Source of the DNA: Larix kaempferi
Lineage: Eukaryota > Streptophyta > Pinopsida > Pinales > Pinaceae
Assembly (NCBI GenBank): GCA_027924585.1
Contig: BSBM01000059.1
Span: forward strand, 310,001-374,000
DNA length: 64,000 bases
Direction: 5' to 3'
The notes below the pieces were generated by a model, which did no database searches, had not been told where the DNA came from, and was given only the letters and a program-made list of their open reading frames with translations. Shown here in pieces: positions 22,401-36,632 of this stretch (position 1 is the stretch's first letter; the number at the start of each line of letters is the position of its first letter). Made by a program: the position numbers and the translations under genes.

Positions 22401-25212
22401 TTTGGATGTCACACTGGTAGAAAAGCGTCCACACCAACTTTCGTAATGTTCCGAGCTATTTTCTACCCCTTTAAGCCTAAGTCTGGCGAAAACGCAGGGT
22501 CGAGTTTCGGCTTTGACCAACTTCTTGGAATTGAAATTTGAGAATAGATTTGGATATCCCATTGGTAGACAAGCATGCACACCAACTTTCATGACGTTTC
22601 GAGCTATTTTCTCCCCATTTAATCCCAAGTCTAGCGAAAACGCACGGTCGCATTTTGGCTTTGATGTACTTCTCGGAATTGAAATTTGAGAATAAATTTG
22701 GATGCCGCATTGGTAGAGGAGCGCGTACGCCAACTTTCGTGGCGTTCTGAGCTATTTTCTCAACATTTAAGCCCAAGTCTAGCGAAAATGCACAGTCGCG
22801 TTTCGGCTTTGACCTACTTCTCGGAGTTGAAATTTGAGAATAAATTTGGATGCCCCATTCGTAGACAAGTGCATATGCCAACTTTCGTGATATTCCCGGC
22901 TATTTTCCCACCCTTTAAGCTGAAGTCTAACGAAAATGCACGGTCGTGTTTCGGACTTGACCAACTTCTCAGAATTTAAATTTGAGAATAGATATGGATG
23001 CCCCATTGGTAGACAAGCATGCACGCAACCTTTCATGACGTTCCGAGCTATTTTCTCCCCCTTTAAGCCCAAGTCTAGCGAAACCGCACGTTCGATTTTC
23101 AACTTTGACCAACTTCTTGGAATTTAAATTTGAGAATAGTTTTGAATGTCTGATTGGTAGACAGACGTCCACGCCAACTTTTGTAACGTTCGAGCTTTTT
23201 TCTCCCCCTTTAACCCCAAGCCTAGCGAAAACGCACGGTCGATTTTCATCTTTCACTAACTTCTCGGAATTGAAAATTGAGCATAGATTTGGATGTCCCG
23301 TTGGTAGACAAGTGCGCACGCCAACTTTCGTGATGTTCCGAGCTATTTTCCCTCCCTTTAATCCCAAGTCTATTGAAAACGCAAAGTTGAGTTTCAACTT
23401 TGAACACCTTCTCGGAATTGAAATTTTAGAATAGTTTTGGATGTCCCATTGGTAGACAAGTGTCCATGCCAACTTTCGTGACGTTCCGAGCTATTTTCTC
23501 CCCATTTAAGCCCATGTCTGGCGAAAACACACGGTCGAGTTTCGACTTTGACCAACTTCGCGGAATTGAAAATTGAGTAGAGATTTGGATGTCCCATTGG
23601 TAGATAAGTGCACAAGCCAACTTTCGTGACGTTCCGAGATATTTTCCCACCCTTTAATCCCAAGTCTAGCAAAAACGCACGGTCGAGTTTCAACTTTGAC
23701 TAACTTGTCGGAATTCAAATTTGAGAATAGATTTGGATGTCCCATTGGTAGATAAGCATCCACGCCAACTTTCGTGACGTTTCGAGCTTTTTTCTCCCCC
23801 TTTAAGACCAAGTCTAGCGAAAACGCACGGTCGAGTTTCGACTTTCACCAACTTCTCAGAATTGAAAATTGAGCATAGATTTGGATGTCCCGTTGATAGA
23901 AAAGTGTGCACGCCAACTTTCGTAACGTTCTGAGCTATTTTCCAACCCTTTAATCCCAAGTCTATCGAAAACGCACGGTCATGTTTAAACTTTGACCAAG
24001 TTCTCGGAATTGAAATTTGAGCATAGTTTTGGATGTCCCATTGGTAGACAAGCGTGCATGCCAACTTTCGTGACATTCCGAGCTATTTTCCACCCCTTTA
24101 ATCCCAAGTCTAGCCTAAACGCACGGTTGAGTTTCAACTTTTACCAACTTCGCGGAATTGAAAATTGAGCATAGATTTGGATGTCCCATTGGTAGAAAAG
24201 TGTCCATGCTAGCTTTCATGACGTTCCGAGTTGTTTTCTCTGCCTTTAAGGCCAAGTCTAGTGAATAAGCACTGTCGAGGTTCGACTTTGACGAACTTCA
24301 CGCAATTGAAAATTGAGCATAAATTTGGATGTCCCGTTGGTAGAAAAGTGTGCACGCCAACTTTCGTGACCCTCCAAGCTATTTTCCCACCCTTTAAGCC
24401 CAAGTCTAGCGAAAATGCAGAGTTGAGTTTCGACTTTCACCAACTTCTTGGAATTGAAAATTGAGCATAGATTTGGATGTCCTATTGGTAGACAAATGCG
24501 CACGCCAACTTTCGTGACGTTCCAAGCTATTTTTGCGCCCTTTAATTCCAAGTCTAGCGAAAAAAGCATTGTCGAGTTTCAACTTTGACCAACTTCTTGG
24601 AATTGAAATTTGAGAATAGTTTTGGATGTCCCACTGGTAGACAAGCGTCCATGCCAACTTTCATGACGTTCCAAGCTATTTTCTCCCCCATTAAGCCCAA
24701 CTCTAGTGAAAACGTACGGTCGAGTTTCGACTTTCACCAACTTCTCGGAATTGAAAATTCAGCATAGATTTGGATGTCCAATTTGTAGACATGCACGCAC
24801 AGCAACTTTCGTGATGCTACAAGCTAATTTAACACCCTTTAAGCTCAAGTCTAGCAAAAACGCATGATGGCATTTTGACTTTGAAAAACTTATTGGAATT
24901 GAAATTTGAGAATAGATTTGGATGTCCCATTGGTAAACAAGCGTGCACGCCAAATTTGGTGAGGTTTCGAGTTATTTTCTCTCCCTTTAATCTCAAGTCT
25001 AGTGAAGACGCACGATCGAGTTTCAACTTTGACCAACTTCTTGGAATTGAAATTTGAGCATAGATTTGTATGTCCCGTTGGTAGACAAGTGCGCACGCCA
25101 ACTTTCGTTACATTCCGAGCTATTTTCTTCCCCTTTAAGCCAAACTCTAGAGAAAATGCGCAGTCGAGTTTCAACTTTGACTAACTTCTCGGAATTGAAA
25201 TTTGAGAATTGA

Positions 25213-25311
25213 TTTGGATGTCACATTGTTAGACAAGCGTCCACGCCAACTTTCGTGACGTTGCGAGTTTCGACTTTCACCAACTTCTCGGAATTGAAAA
25301 TTGAGCATATA
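25213..25311. repeat. 99-bp truncated monomer in L2
   Basis: Same 49-bp deletion at the same place in the HOR as in L1. Confidence 0.88.
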
Positions 25312-26496
25312 TTTAGATTTCCCGTTGGTAGACAAGTGCGCACACCAACTTTCATGACGTTCCGACGTATTTTCCCACATTTTAAGCCCAGGTCTAGCGA
25401 AAACGCACAGTGGAGTTTCGACTTTCACCAACTTCTCGAAATTGAAATTTGAGAATAGTTTTGGATGTCCCATTGGTAGAAAAGTGTCCACACCAACTTT
25501 CGTGACATTTCGAGCTATTTTATCCCCCCTTTAAGCACAACTCTAGAGAAAACGCACGGTCCCGTTTCGGCTTTGACCAACTTCTCGGAATTGAAAACTG
25601 AGAATAGATTTGGATGTCCTTGTAGACATGCCCACACAGCAACTTTTGTGACGTTACGAGCTAATTTCACACCCTTTAAACTCAAGTCTAGCGAAAACGC
25701 ATGGTGGCATTTCGACCTTGATCAACTTCTCGGAATTGGAAATTGAGCACAGATTTGGATGTACCATTGGTAGACAAGTGCGCACACCAACTTTCGTGAC
25801 ATTCCAAGCTATTTTCCCGCCTTTTTTAATTCCAAGTCTAGCGAAAAAAGCATGCTCGAGCTTCGACTTTCACCAACTTCTCGGAATTGAAAATTGAGCA
25901 TAGATTTGGATGTCCCATTTGTAGACATGCGTGCACGGCAACTTTCGTGACGCTACGAGCTAATTTCACACCCTTTAAGCTCAAGTCTAGCGAAAACGCA
26001 TGGTGGCATTTCGAATTTGACCAACTTCTTGGAATTGAAATTTGAGAATAGATTTGAAAGTCACATTGTTAGACAAGCATCCACGCCAACTTTCATAACG
26101 TTTCGAGCTTTTTTCTCCCCCTTTAAGCCCAAGTCTAGCGAAAACGCACGGATGAGTTTCGACTTTCACCAACTTCTCAAAATTTAAAATAGAGCATATA
26201 TTTGGATGTCCCGTTGGTAGACAAGTGCGCACGCCAACTTCCTTCACATTCCGAGCTATTTTCCTACCTTTTAAGCCCAAGTCTAGCGAAAACGCACGGT
26301 CAAGTTTCAACTTTAACCAACTTCTCGGAATTGAAATTTGAGAATAGTTTTGGATGTCTTATTGGTAGACAAGCGTCCACACCAACTTTCGTCACATACT
26401 GAGCTATTTTATCCCCCTTTAAGCCCAACTCTAGAGAAAACGCACGGTCGCGTTTCGTCTTTGACCTACTTCTCGGAATTGAAAACTGAGAAAAGA

Positions 26497-26632
26497 TTTG
26501 GATGTCCCATTTTCTAACATGCGTGGACAACAACTTTCGTGACGTTACGAGCTAATTTCACACCTTTTAAGCTCAAGTCTAACGAAAATTTTGACTTTGA
26601 CCAACTTCTGGGAATTGAAATTTGAGAATATA
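26497..26632. repeat. 136-bp monomer with 12-bp deletion, L2
   Basis: Same 12-bp deletion. The preceding CACCCTTTAAG reads CACCTTTTAAG here (T at 26565). Confidence 0.87.
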
Positions 26633-29600
26633 TTTGGATGTCTCGTTGGTAGACAAGTGCGCATGCCAACTTTCGTGATGTTCCGAGCTATTTTCCCACC
26701 CTTTAAGCCCAAGTCTAGCGAAAACACATGATCGAGTTTCAACTTTGACCAATTTCCCGAAATTGAAATTTGAGAATAGTTTTGGATGTCCCATTGGTAA
26801 ACAAGCATCCATGCCAACTTTCGTGACGTGCCGACCTATTTTCTGCCCCATTAAGCCCAACTCTAGTGAAAACGTACGGTCGAGTTTCGAATTTCACCAA
26901 CTTCTCCAAATTGAAAATTGAGCATAGATTTGGATGTCCCATTTGTAGACATGCGCACACAGCAAAATTCGTGACGTTACGAGCTAATTTCACACCCTTT
27001 AAGCTCAAGTCTAGCGAAAACACATGGTGGCATTTCGACTTTGACCAACTTCTGGGAATTGAAATTTGAGAATAGATTTGGATGTCCTGTTGGTAGACAA
27101 GTGTGCACGCCAACGTTCGTGACGTTACGAGCTAATTTCACACCCTTTAAGCTCAAGTCTAGAGAAAACGCATGGTGGCGTTTCGACTTTGACCAAGTTC
27201 TGGGAATTGAAATTTGCGAATAGATTTGGATGTCCCGTTGGTAGACAAGTGCCCATGCCAACTTTCATGATGTTCCGAGGTATTTTATCCCCCTTTAAGC
27301 CCAAGTCTAGAGAAAACGCACGGCCGCGTTTCGGGTTTGACCTACTTCTCGGAATTGAAAATTGAGAATAGATTCGGACGTCCCATTTGTAGACTGGTGT
27401 GCACACCAACTTTCGTGACGTTCCAAGCTATTTTTTCACCCTTTAAGCTCAAGCCTAGCAAAAACGCACGGTCGATTTTCGACATTCACCAACTTCTCGA
27501 AATTGAAAATTGAGCATTGATTTGGATTTCCCATTGGTAGACAAGTGTGCACGCCAACGCTCATGACGTTCCGAGCTATTTTCCCACCCTTTAAGCTTAA
27601 GTCTAGCGAAAACGAATGGTGGCGTTTCGACTTTGACCAAGTTCTGGGAATTGAAATTTGAGAATAGATTTGGATGTCCCGTTGGTAGACAAGTGCCCAT
27701 GCCAACGTTCGGGACGTTCCGAGGTATTTTCTCGCCCTTTAAGCCCAACTCTAGAGAAAACGCACGATCGTGTTTCGGGTTTGACCTGCTTCTCGGAATT
27801 GAAAATCGGGAATAGATTTGGATGTCCCATTTGTAGACATGCGTGCAAAGCAAATTTCGTGACGTTATGAGCTAATTTCACACCCTGTAAGCTAAAGTCT
27901 AGCGAAAACATATGGTGGCGTTTCGACTTTGACCAACCTATGGGAATTGAAAATTAAGAATAGATTTAGATGTCCCATTGGTAGACAAGCGTCCACGCCA
28001 ACTTTCATGATGTTTCGAGCTTTGTTCTCCCCCTTTAAGCCCAAGTCTACTTAAAACACACGGTCGAATTTCGACTTTCACCAAATTCTTGGAATTGAAA
28101 ATTGAGCATAGATTTGGATTTCCCGTTGGTAGAAAAGTGTGCACGCCAACGTTCGCGATGTTCTGAGCTATTTTCCCACCCTTTAAGCCCAAGTCTAGCG
28201 AAAACACACTGTCGAGGTTTGACTTCGACGAACTTTGCTGAATGGAAAATTGAGCGTAGATTTGGATGTCCCGTTGGTAGACAAGTCCGCACGCCAACTT
28301 TCGTGATGTTCCGAGCTATTTTCCCACCCTTTAATCCCAAGTCTAGCGAAAACGCACGGTCGAGTTTCAACTTTGACCACCTTCTCGGAATTGAAATTTG
28401 AGAATAGTTTTGGATGTCCCATTGGTAGACAAGCGTCCATGCCAACTTTCCTGATGTTCCGAACTATTTTCTCCCCCTTTAAGCCCAAGTCTAGCGAAAA
28501 CGGACGGTTGAGTTTTGACTTTGAACAACTTCACGGAATTGAAAATTGAGCATAGATTTGGATGTCCCATTGGTAGACAAGTGCGCATGCCAACTTTCAT
28601 GGTGTTCCGAGCTATTTTCCCGCCCTATAATCCCAAGTCTAGCAAAAAAAGCATGGTCGATTTTCAACTTTGCCAACTTCTCGGAATTGAAATTTGAGAA
28701 TAGTTTTGGATGTCCCATTGGTAGACAAGCGTCCATGCCAACTTTCGTGACGTTTCGAGCTATTTTCTCCCCCTTTAAGCCCAAGTTTAGTGAAAACGAA
28801 CGGTCGAGTTTCAACTTTGACCAACTTCTTGGAATTGAAATTTGAGAATAGTTTTGGATGTCCCATTGGTAGACAAGTGGCCACACCAACTTTCATCACA
28901 TTTCGAGCTATTTTATCCCCCTTTAAGCCCAACTCTACTGAAAACACACGGTCGCGTTTCGGCTTTGACCTACTTCTCGGAATTGAAAATTGAGAATAGA
29001 TTTGGATGTCCCATTTGTGGACATGCGTACACAACAACTTTCGTGACGTTACGAGCTAATTTCACACCCTTTAAGCTCAAGTCTAGCGAAAACTCACGGT
29101 CGAGTTTCAACTTTGACCAACTTCCCGGAATTTAAATTTGAGAATAGTTTGGGATGTCCCATTGGTAGACAAGCGTCCACACCAACTTTCGTGACGTTCC
29201 GACCTATTTTCTGCCCCATTAAGCCCAACTCTAGTGAAAACGTATGGTCGAGTTTTGACTTTCACCAACTTCTCGGAATTAAAAATTGAGCATATATTTG
29301 GATGTCCCATTTGTAGACATGCACGCACAACAAATTTCGTGACGTTAAGAGCTAATTTCACACCCTTTAAGCTCAAGTGTAGTGAAAACGCATGGTGGCA
29401 TTTCGACTTTGACCAACTTCTTGAATTGAAATTTGAGAATAGATTTGGATGTACCGTTGGTAGACAAGTGCGCACGCCAACTTTCGTGACGTTTTGAGTT
29501 ATTTACCCACCCTTTAAGCCCAAGTCTAGCAAAAACGCAGGATCGAGTTTCAACTTTGACCAACTTCTTGGAATTGAAGTTTGAGAATAGATTTGGATGT

Positions 29601-32600
29601 CCCATTGGTAGACAAGCGTCCATGCCAACTTTCGTGACGTTTCGAGCTATTTTCTCCTCCTTTAATCCCAAGTCTAGCGAAAACGCACGGTCGAGTTTCG
29701 ACTTTGACCAGCTTCGCGGAATTGAAAATTGAGCATAGATTTGGATTCCCTGTTGGTCGACAACTGCACACGCCAACTTTCGTGATGTTCCGAGAAATTC
29801 TCCACCCTTTAAGGCTAAGTCTAGCAAAAACGCACGGTCGAGTTTCGGCTTTGACCAACTTCTCGGAATTGAAATTTGAGAATAGATTTGGATATCCCAT
29901 AGGTAGACAACCGTGCACGCCAACTTTCGTGATGTTCTGAGCTATTTTATTCCCCTTTATGCCCAACACTAGAGAAAACGCACGGTTGCATTTCGGCTTT
30001 GACCTACTTCTCGGAATTGAAAATTGAGAATAGATTTGGATGTCCCATTTGTGGACATGCGCGCACAGCAACGTTCGTGACGTTCCGAGCTATTTTCTCC
30101 CCCTTTAAGACCAACTCTAGCGAAAACGCACGATCAAGTTTCAACTTTGACCAACTTCTCAGAATTGAAATTTGAGAATAGTTTTGGATGTCCCATTGGT
30201 AGACAAGTGTCCACACGAACTTTCGTGACATTCCGAGCTATTTTCTCCCCCTTTAAGCCCAACTCTAGAGAAAACGCACGGTCTCGTTTCGGCTTTGACC
30301 TACTTCTCGAAATTGAAAATTGAGAATCGATTTGGATGTCCCATTTGTAGACATGCGCGCACAGCAACTTTCATGACGTTCCGAGCTATTTTCTCCCCCT
30401 TTATGCACAACTCTAGAGAAAACGCACGATCAAGTTTCAACTTTGACCAACTTTTCGGAATTGAAATTTGAGAATATTTTTGGATGTCCCATTGGTAGAC
30501 AAGCGTCCATACCAACTTTCGTGACGTTACGAGCTAATTTCACACCCTTTAAGCTCAAGCCTAGAGAAAACTCATGGTGGCGTTTTGACTTTGACCAACT
30601 TCTCGTAATTGAAAATTGAGCATAGATTTGGATGTACCGTTGGTAGACAAGTGCGCATGCCAACTTTCGTTACGTTCTGAGCTATTTTCTCACCCTTTAA
30701 GCCCAAGTCTAGCGAAAAAACACGGTCGAGTTTCAACTTTGACCAACTTCTCGAAATTGAAATTCAAGAATAGTTTTGGATGTCCTATTGGTAGACAAGC
30801 GTCCACAGCAACTTTCGTGACATTCCGAGCTATTTTCTCCCCCTTTATGCCCAAGTCTAGAGAAAACACACGTTCAAGTTTCGACTTTGACGAACTTCAC
30901 GGAATTCAAAATTAAGCATAGATTTGGATGTTCCGTTGGTAGACAAGTGAGCACGCCAACTTTCGTGACTTTTCGAGCTATTTTCCCACCCTTTAAGCCC
31001 AAGTCTAGCGTAAACGCACGGTTGCGTTTCAACTTTGAGCGGCTTCTCCGAATTGAATTGTGAGAATAGATTTGGATGTCCCATTTGTAGACAAGCGTCC
31101 ATGCCAACTTTCGTGACGTTTCGATCTATTTTCTCCCCCTTTAATCCCAAGTATAGCAAAAACGCACCATCGAGTTTCGACTTTGACCAAATTCACCAAA
31201 TTGAAAATTGAGCATAAATTTGGATGTCCCGTTGGTAGACAAGTGCGCACGCCAACTTTCGTGATGTTCCAAGCTATTTTCTCACCGTTTAAGCCCAAGT
31301 CTAGCAAAAACGCATATTCGATTTTCAACTTTTACCAACTTCTCGAAATTTAAATTTGAGAATAGATTTGGATGTCCCATTGGTAGACAAGCGTCCATGC
31401 CAACTTTCATGACGTTTCGAGCTTTTTTCTCCCCCTTTAACCCCAAGACCAGCGAAAACGCACGGTCGAGTTTCGACTTTGACCAACTTCTCGGAATTAA
31501 AAATTTAGAATCGATTTGGATGACCCATTTGTAGACATGCACGCACAACAACTTTCATGACGTTACGAGCTAATTTCACACCCTTTAAGCCCAATTCTAG
31601 AGAAAACGCATGATCCAGTTTCAACTTTGACCACCTTCTTCGAATTGAAATTTGAGAATAGTTTTAGATGTCCCATTGGTAGACAAGCATCCACACAAAC
31701 TTTGTGACGTTCCGAGCTATTTTCTCTCCCTTTAAGCCCAAGTCTAGCGAAAACGCACGGACGATTTTCGACTTTCAACAACTTCTCGGAATTGAAAATT
31801 GAGCATAGATTTGGATGTCCCATTGGTAAACAAGTGCGCACGCCAACTTTCATGACGTTCCGGGGTATTTTCCCACCCTTTAATCCCAAGTCTAGCGAAA
31901 ATGCATGGTCGCCTTACGGCTTTGACCTACTTCTAGGAATTTAAAACGTAGAATAGATTTGGATGTCCCATTTGTAGACATGCGCGCACAACACATTACG
32001 TGATGCTACGAGCTAATTTCACACCCTTTAAACTCAAGTCTAGTGAAAACGCATTGTGGCATTTCGACCTTGACCAACTTCACGGAATCGAAAATTGAGC
32101 ATAGATTTGGATGTCCCGTTGGTAAACAAGTGTGCACGCCAACTTTCGTGACGTTTCGAGCTATTTTCCAACCCTTTAAGCCCAAGTCTAGCGTAAACGC
32201 ATGGTCGCGTTTCAACTTTGACTAACTTCTCAGAATTGAAATTTGAGAATAGATTTGGATGTCCCATTGGTAGACAAGCGTCCACACCAACGTTCGTGAA
32301 ATTTCGAGCTATTTTTCCTGCTTTAAGCCAAACTCTAGAGAAAACGCGCGGTCGAATTTCAACTCTGACCAACTTGTCGGAATTGAAATTTGAGAATATT
32401 TTTGGATGTCACACTGGTAGAAAAGCGTCCACACCAACTTTCGTAATGTTCCGAGCTATTTTCTACCCCTTTAAGCCTAAGTCTGGCGAAAACGCAGGGT
32501 CGAGTTTCGGCTTTGACCAACTTCTTGGAATTGAAATTTGAGAATAGATTTGGATATCCCATTGGTAGACAAGCATGCACACCAACTTTCATGACGTTTC

Positions 32601-35212
32601 GAGCTATTTTCTCCCCATTTAATCCCAAGTCTAGCGAAAACGCACGGTCGCATTTTGGCTTTGATGTACTTCTCGGAATTGAAATTTGAGAATAAATATG
32701 GATGCCGCATTGGTAGAGGAGCGCGTACGCCAACTTTCGTGACGTTCTGAGCTATTTTCTCAACATTTAAGCCCAAGTCTAGCGAAAATGCACAGTCGCG
32801 TTTCGGCTTTGACCTACTTCTCGGAGTTGAAATTTGAGAATAAATTTGGATGCCCCATTCGTAGACAAGTGCATATGCCAACTTTCGTGATATTCCCGGC
32901 TATTTTCTCACCCTTTAAGCTGAAGTCTAACGAAAATGCACGGTCGTGTTTCGGACTTGACCAACTTCTCGGAATTTAAATTTGAGAATAGATATGGATG
33001 CCCCATTGGTAGACAAGCATGCACGCCAACTTTCATGACGTTCCGAGCTATTTTCTCCCCCTTTAAGCCCAAGTCTAGCGAAACCGCACGTTCGATTTTC
33101 AACTTTGACCAACTTCTTGGAATTTAAATTTGAGAATAGTTTTGAATGTCTGATTGGTAGACAGACGTCCACGCCAACTTTTGTAACGTTCGAGCTTTTT
33201 TCTCCCCCTTTAACCCCAAGCCTAGCGAAAACGCACGGTCGATTTTCATCTTTCACTAACTTCTCGGAATTGAAAATTGAGCATAGATTTGGATGTCCCG
33301 TTGGTAGACAAGTGCGCACGCCAACTTTCGTGATGTTCCGAGCTATTTTCCCACCCTTTAATCCCAAGTCTATTGAAAACGCAAAGTTGAGTTTCAACTT
33401 TGAACACCTTCTCGGAATTGAAATTTTAGAATAGTTTTGGATGTCCCATTGGTAGACAAGTGTCCATGCCAACTTTCGTGACGTTCCGAGCTATTTTCTC
33501 CCCATTTAAGCCCATGTCTGGCGAAAACACACGGTCGAGTTTCGACTTTGACCAACTTCGCGGAATTGAAAATTGAGTAGAGATTTGGATGTCCCATTGG
33601 TAGATAAGTGCGCAAGCCAACTTTCGTGACGTTCCGAGATATTTTCCCACCCTTTAATCCCAAGTCTAGCAAAAACGCACGGTCGAGTTTCAACTTTGAC
33701 TAACTTGTCGGAATTCAAATTTGAGAATAGATTTGGATGTCCCATTGGTAGATAAGCATCCACGCCAACTTTCGTGACGTTTCGAGCTTTTTTCTCCCCC
33801 TTTAAGACCAAGTCTAGCGAAAACGCACGGTCGAGTTTCGACTTTCACCAACTTCTCAGAATTGAAAATTGAGCATAGATTTGGATGTCCCATTGATAGA
33901 AAAGTGTGCACGCCAACTTTCGTAACGTTCTGAGCTATTTTCCAACCCTTTAATCCCAAGTCTATCGAAAACGCACGGTCATGTTTAAACTTTGACCAAG
34001 TTCTCGGAATTGAAATTTGAGCATAGTTTTGGATGTCCCATTGGTAGACAAGCGTGCATGCCAACTTTCGTGACATTCCGAGCTATTTTCCACCCCTTTA
34101 ATCCCAAGTCTAGCCTAAACGCACGGTCGAGTTTCAACTTTTACCAACTTCGCGGAATTGAAAATTGAGCATAGATTTGGATGTCCCATTGGTAGAAAAG
34201 TGTCCATGCTAGCTTTCATGACGTTCCGAGTTGTTTTCTCCGCCTTTAAGGCCAAGTCTAGTGAATAAGCACTGTCGAGGTTCGACTTTGACGAACTTCA
34301 CGCAATTGAAAATTGAGCATAAATTTGGATGTCCCGTTGGTAGAAAAGTGTGCACGCCAACTTTCGTGACCCTCCAAGCTATTTTCCCACCCTTTAAGCC
34401 CAAGTCTAGCGAAAATGCAGAGTTGAGTTTCGACTTTCACCAACTTCTTGGAATTGAAAATTGAGCATAGATTTGGATGTCCTATTGGTAGACAAATGCG
34501 CACGCCAACTTTCGTGACGTTCCAAGCTTTTTTTGCGCCCTTTAATTCCAAGTCTAGCGAAAAAAGCATTGTCGAGTTTCAACTTTGACCAACTTCTTGG
34601 AATTGAAATTTGAGAATAGTTTTGGATGTCCCACTGGTAGACAAGCGTCCATGCCAACTTTCATGACGTTCCAAGCTATTTTCTCCCCCATTAAGCCCAA
34701 CTCTAGTGAAAACGTACGGTCGAGTTTCGACTTTCACCAACTTCTCGGAATTGAAAATTGAGCATAGATTTGGATGTCCAATTTGTAGACATGCACGCAC
34801 AGCAACTTTCGTGATGCTACAAGCTAATTTAACACCCTTTAAGCTCAAGTCTAGCAAAAACGCATGATGGCATTTTGACTTTGAAAAACTTATTGGAATT
34901 GAAATTTGAGAATAGATTTGGATGTCCCATTGGTAAACAAGCGTGCACGCCAAATTTGGTGAGGTTTCGAGTTATTTTCTCTCCCTTTAATCCCAAGTCT
35001 AGTGAAGACGCACGATCGAGTTTCAACTTTGACCAACTTCTTGGAATTGAAATTTGAGCATAGATTTGTATGTCCCGTTGGTAGACAAGTGCGCACGCCA
35101 ACTTTCGTTACATTCCGAGCTATTTTCTTCCCCTTTAAGCCAAACTCTAGAGAAAATGCGCAGTCGAGTTTCAACTTTGACTAACTTCTCGGAATTGAAA
35201 TTTGAGAATTGA

Positions 35213-35311
35213 TTTGGATGTCACATTGTTAGACAAGCGTCCACGCCAACTTTCGTGACGTTGCGAGTTTCGACTTTCACCAACTTCTCGGAATTGAAAA
35301 TTGAGCATAGA
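35213..35311. repeat. 99-bp truncated monomer in L3
   Basis: Same deletion as in L1 and L2, so it predates the split of the two long lineages. Confidence 0.88.
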
Positions 35312-36496
35312 TTTAGATTTCCCGTTGGTAGACAAGTGCGCACACCAACTTTCATGACGTTCCGACGTATTTTCCCACATTTTAAGCCCAGGTCTAGCGA
35401 AAACGCACAGTGGAGTTTCGACTTTCACCAACTTCTCGAAATTGAAATTTGAGAATAGTTTTGGATGTCCCATTGGTAGAAAAGTGTCCACACCAACTTT
35501 CGTGACATTTCGAGCTATTTTATCCCCCCTTTAAGCACAACTCTAGAGAAAACGCACGGTCCCGTTTCGGCTTTGACCAACTTCTCGGAATTGAAAACTG
35601 AGAATAGATTTGGATGTCCTTGTAGACATGCCCACACAGCAACTTTTGTGACGTTACGAGCTAATTTCACACCCTTTAAACTCAAGTCTAGCGAAAACGC
35701 ATGGTGGCATTTCGACCTTGATCAACTTCTCGGAATTGGAAATTGAGCACAGATTTGGATGTACCATTGGTAGACAAGTGCGCACACCAACTTTCGTGAC
35801 ATTCCAAGCTATTTTCCCGCCTTTTTTAATTCCAAGTCTAGCGAAAAAAGCATGCTCGAGCTTCGACTTTCACCAACTTCTCGGAATTGAAAATTGAGCA
35901 TAGATTTGGATGTCCCATTTGTAGACATGCGTGCACGGCAACTTTCGTGACGCTACGAGCTAATTTCACACCCTTTAAGCTCAAGTCTAGCGAAAATGCA
36001 TGGTGGCATTTCGAATTTGACCAACTTCTTGGAATTGAAATTTGAGAATAGATTTGAAAGTCACATTGTTAGACAAGCATCCACGCCAACTTTCATAACG
36101 TTTCGAGCTTTTTTCTCCCCCTTTAAGCCCAAGTCTAACGAAAACGCACGGATGAGTTTCGACTTTCACCAACTTCTCAAAATTTAAAATAGAGCATATA
36201 TTTGGATGTCCCGTTTGTAGACAAGTGCGCACGCCAACTTCCTTCACATTCCGAGCTATTTTCCTACCTTTTAAGCCCAAGTCTAGCGAAAACGCACGGT
36301 CGAGTTTCAACTTTAACCAACTTCTCGGAATTGAAATTTGAGAATAGTTTTGGATGTCTTATTGGTAGACAAGCGTCCACACCAACTTTCGTCACATTCT
36401 GAGCTATTTTATCCCCCTTTAAGCCCAACTCTAGAGAAAACGCACGGTCGCGTTTCGTCTTTGACCTACTTCTCGGAATTGAAAACTGAGAAAAGA

Positions 36497-36632
36497 TTTG
36501 GATGTCCCATTTTCTAACATGCGTGGACAACAACTTTCGTGACGTTACGAGCTAATTTCACACCCTTTAAGCTCAAGTCTAACGAAAATTTTGACTTTGA
36601 CCAACTTCTGGGAATTGAAATTTGAGAATATA
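36497..36632. repeat. 136-bp monomer with 12-bp deletion, L3
   Basis: Same deletion as in L1. Confidence 0.87.

Larger units (their letters stand above)
21004..28433. repeat. Long-HOR-only block in L2
   Basis: Same 7,430-bp segment as in L1, shifted by exactly 10,000 bp, with CAAG at 21000-21003 and 28430-28433. The L2-private and L2/L4-shared variants listed under L2 lie inside it. Confidence 0.92.
20281..30280. repeat. Long HOR copy L2, 10,000 bp
   Basis: Same length and monomer order as L1. It has T at 22233 and A at 22263, two private changes 30 bp apart. A at 26302 and A at 26908 (both CG to CA) are shared with L4 but not with L1 or L3, so L2 and L4 are sister copies. G at 28880 and T at 29860 are as in L1. 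Confidence 0.95.
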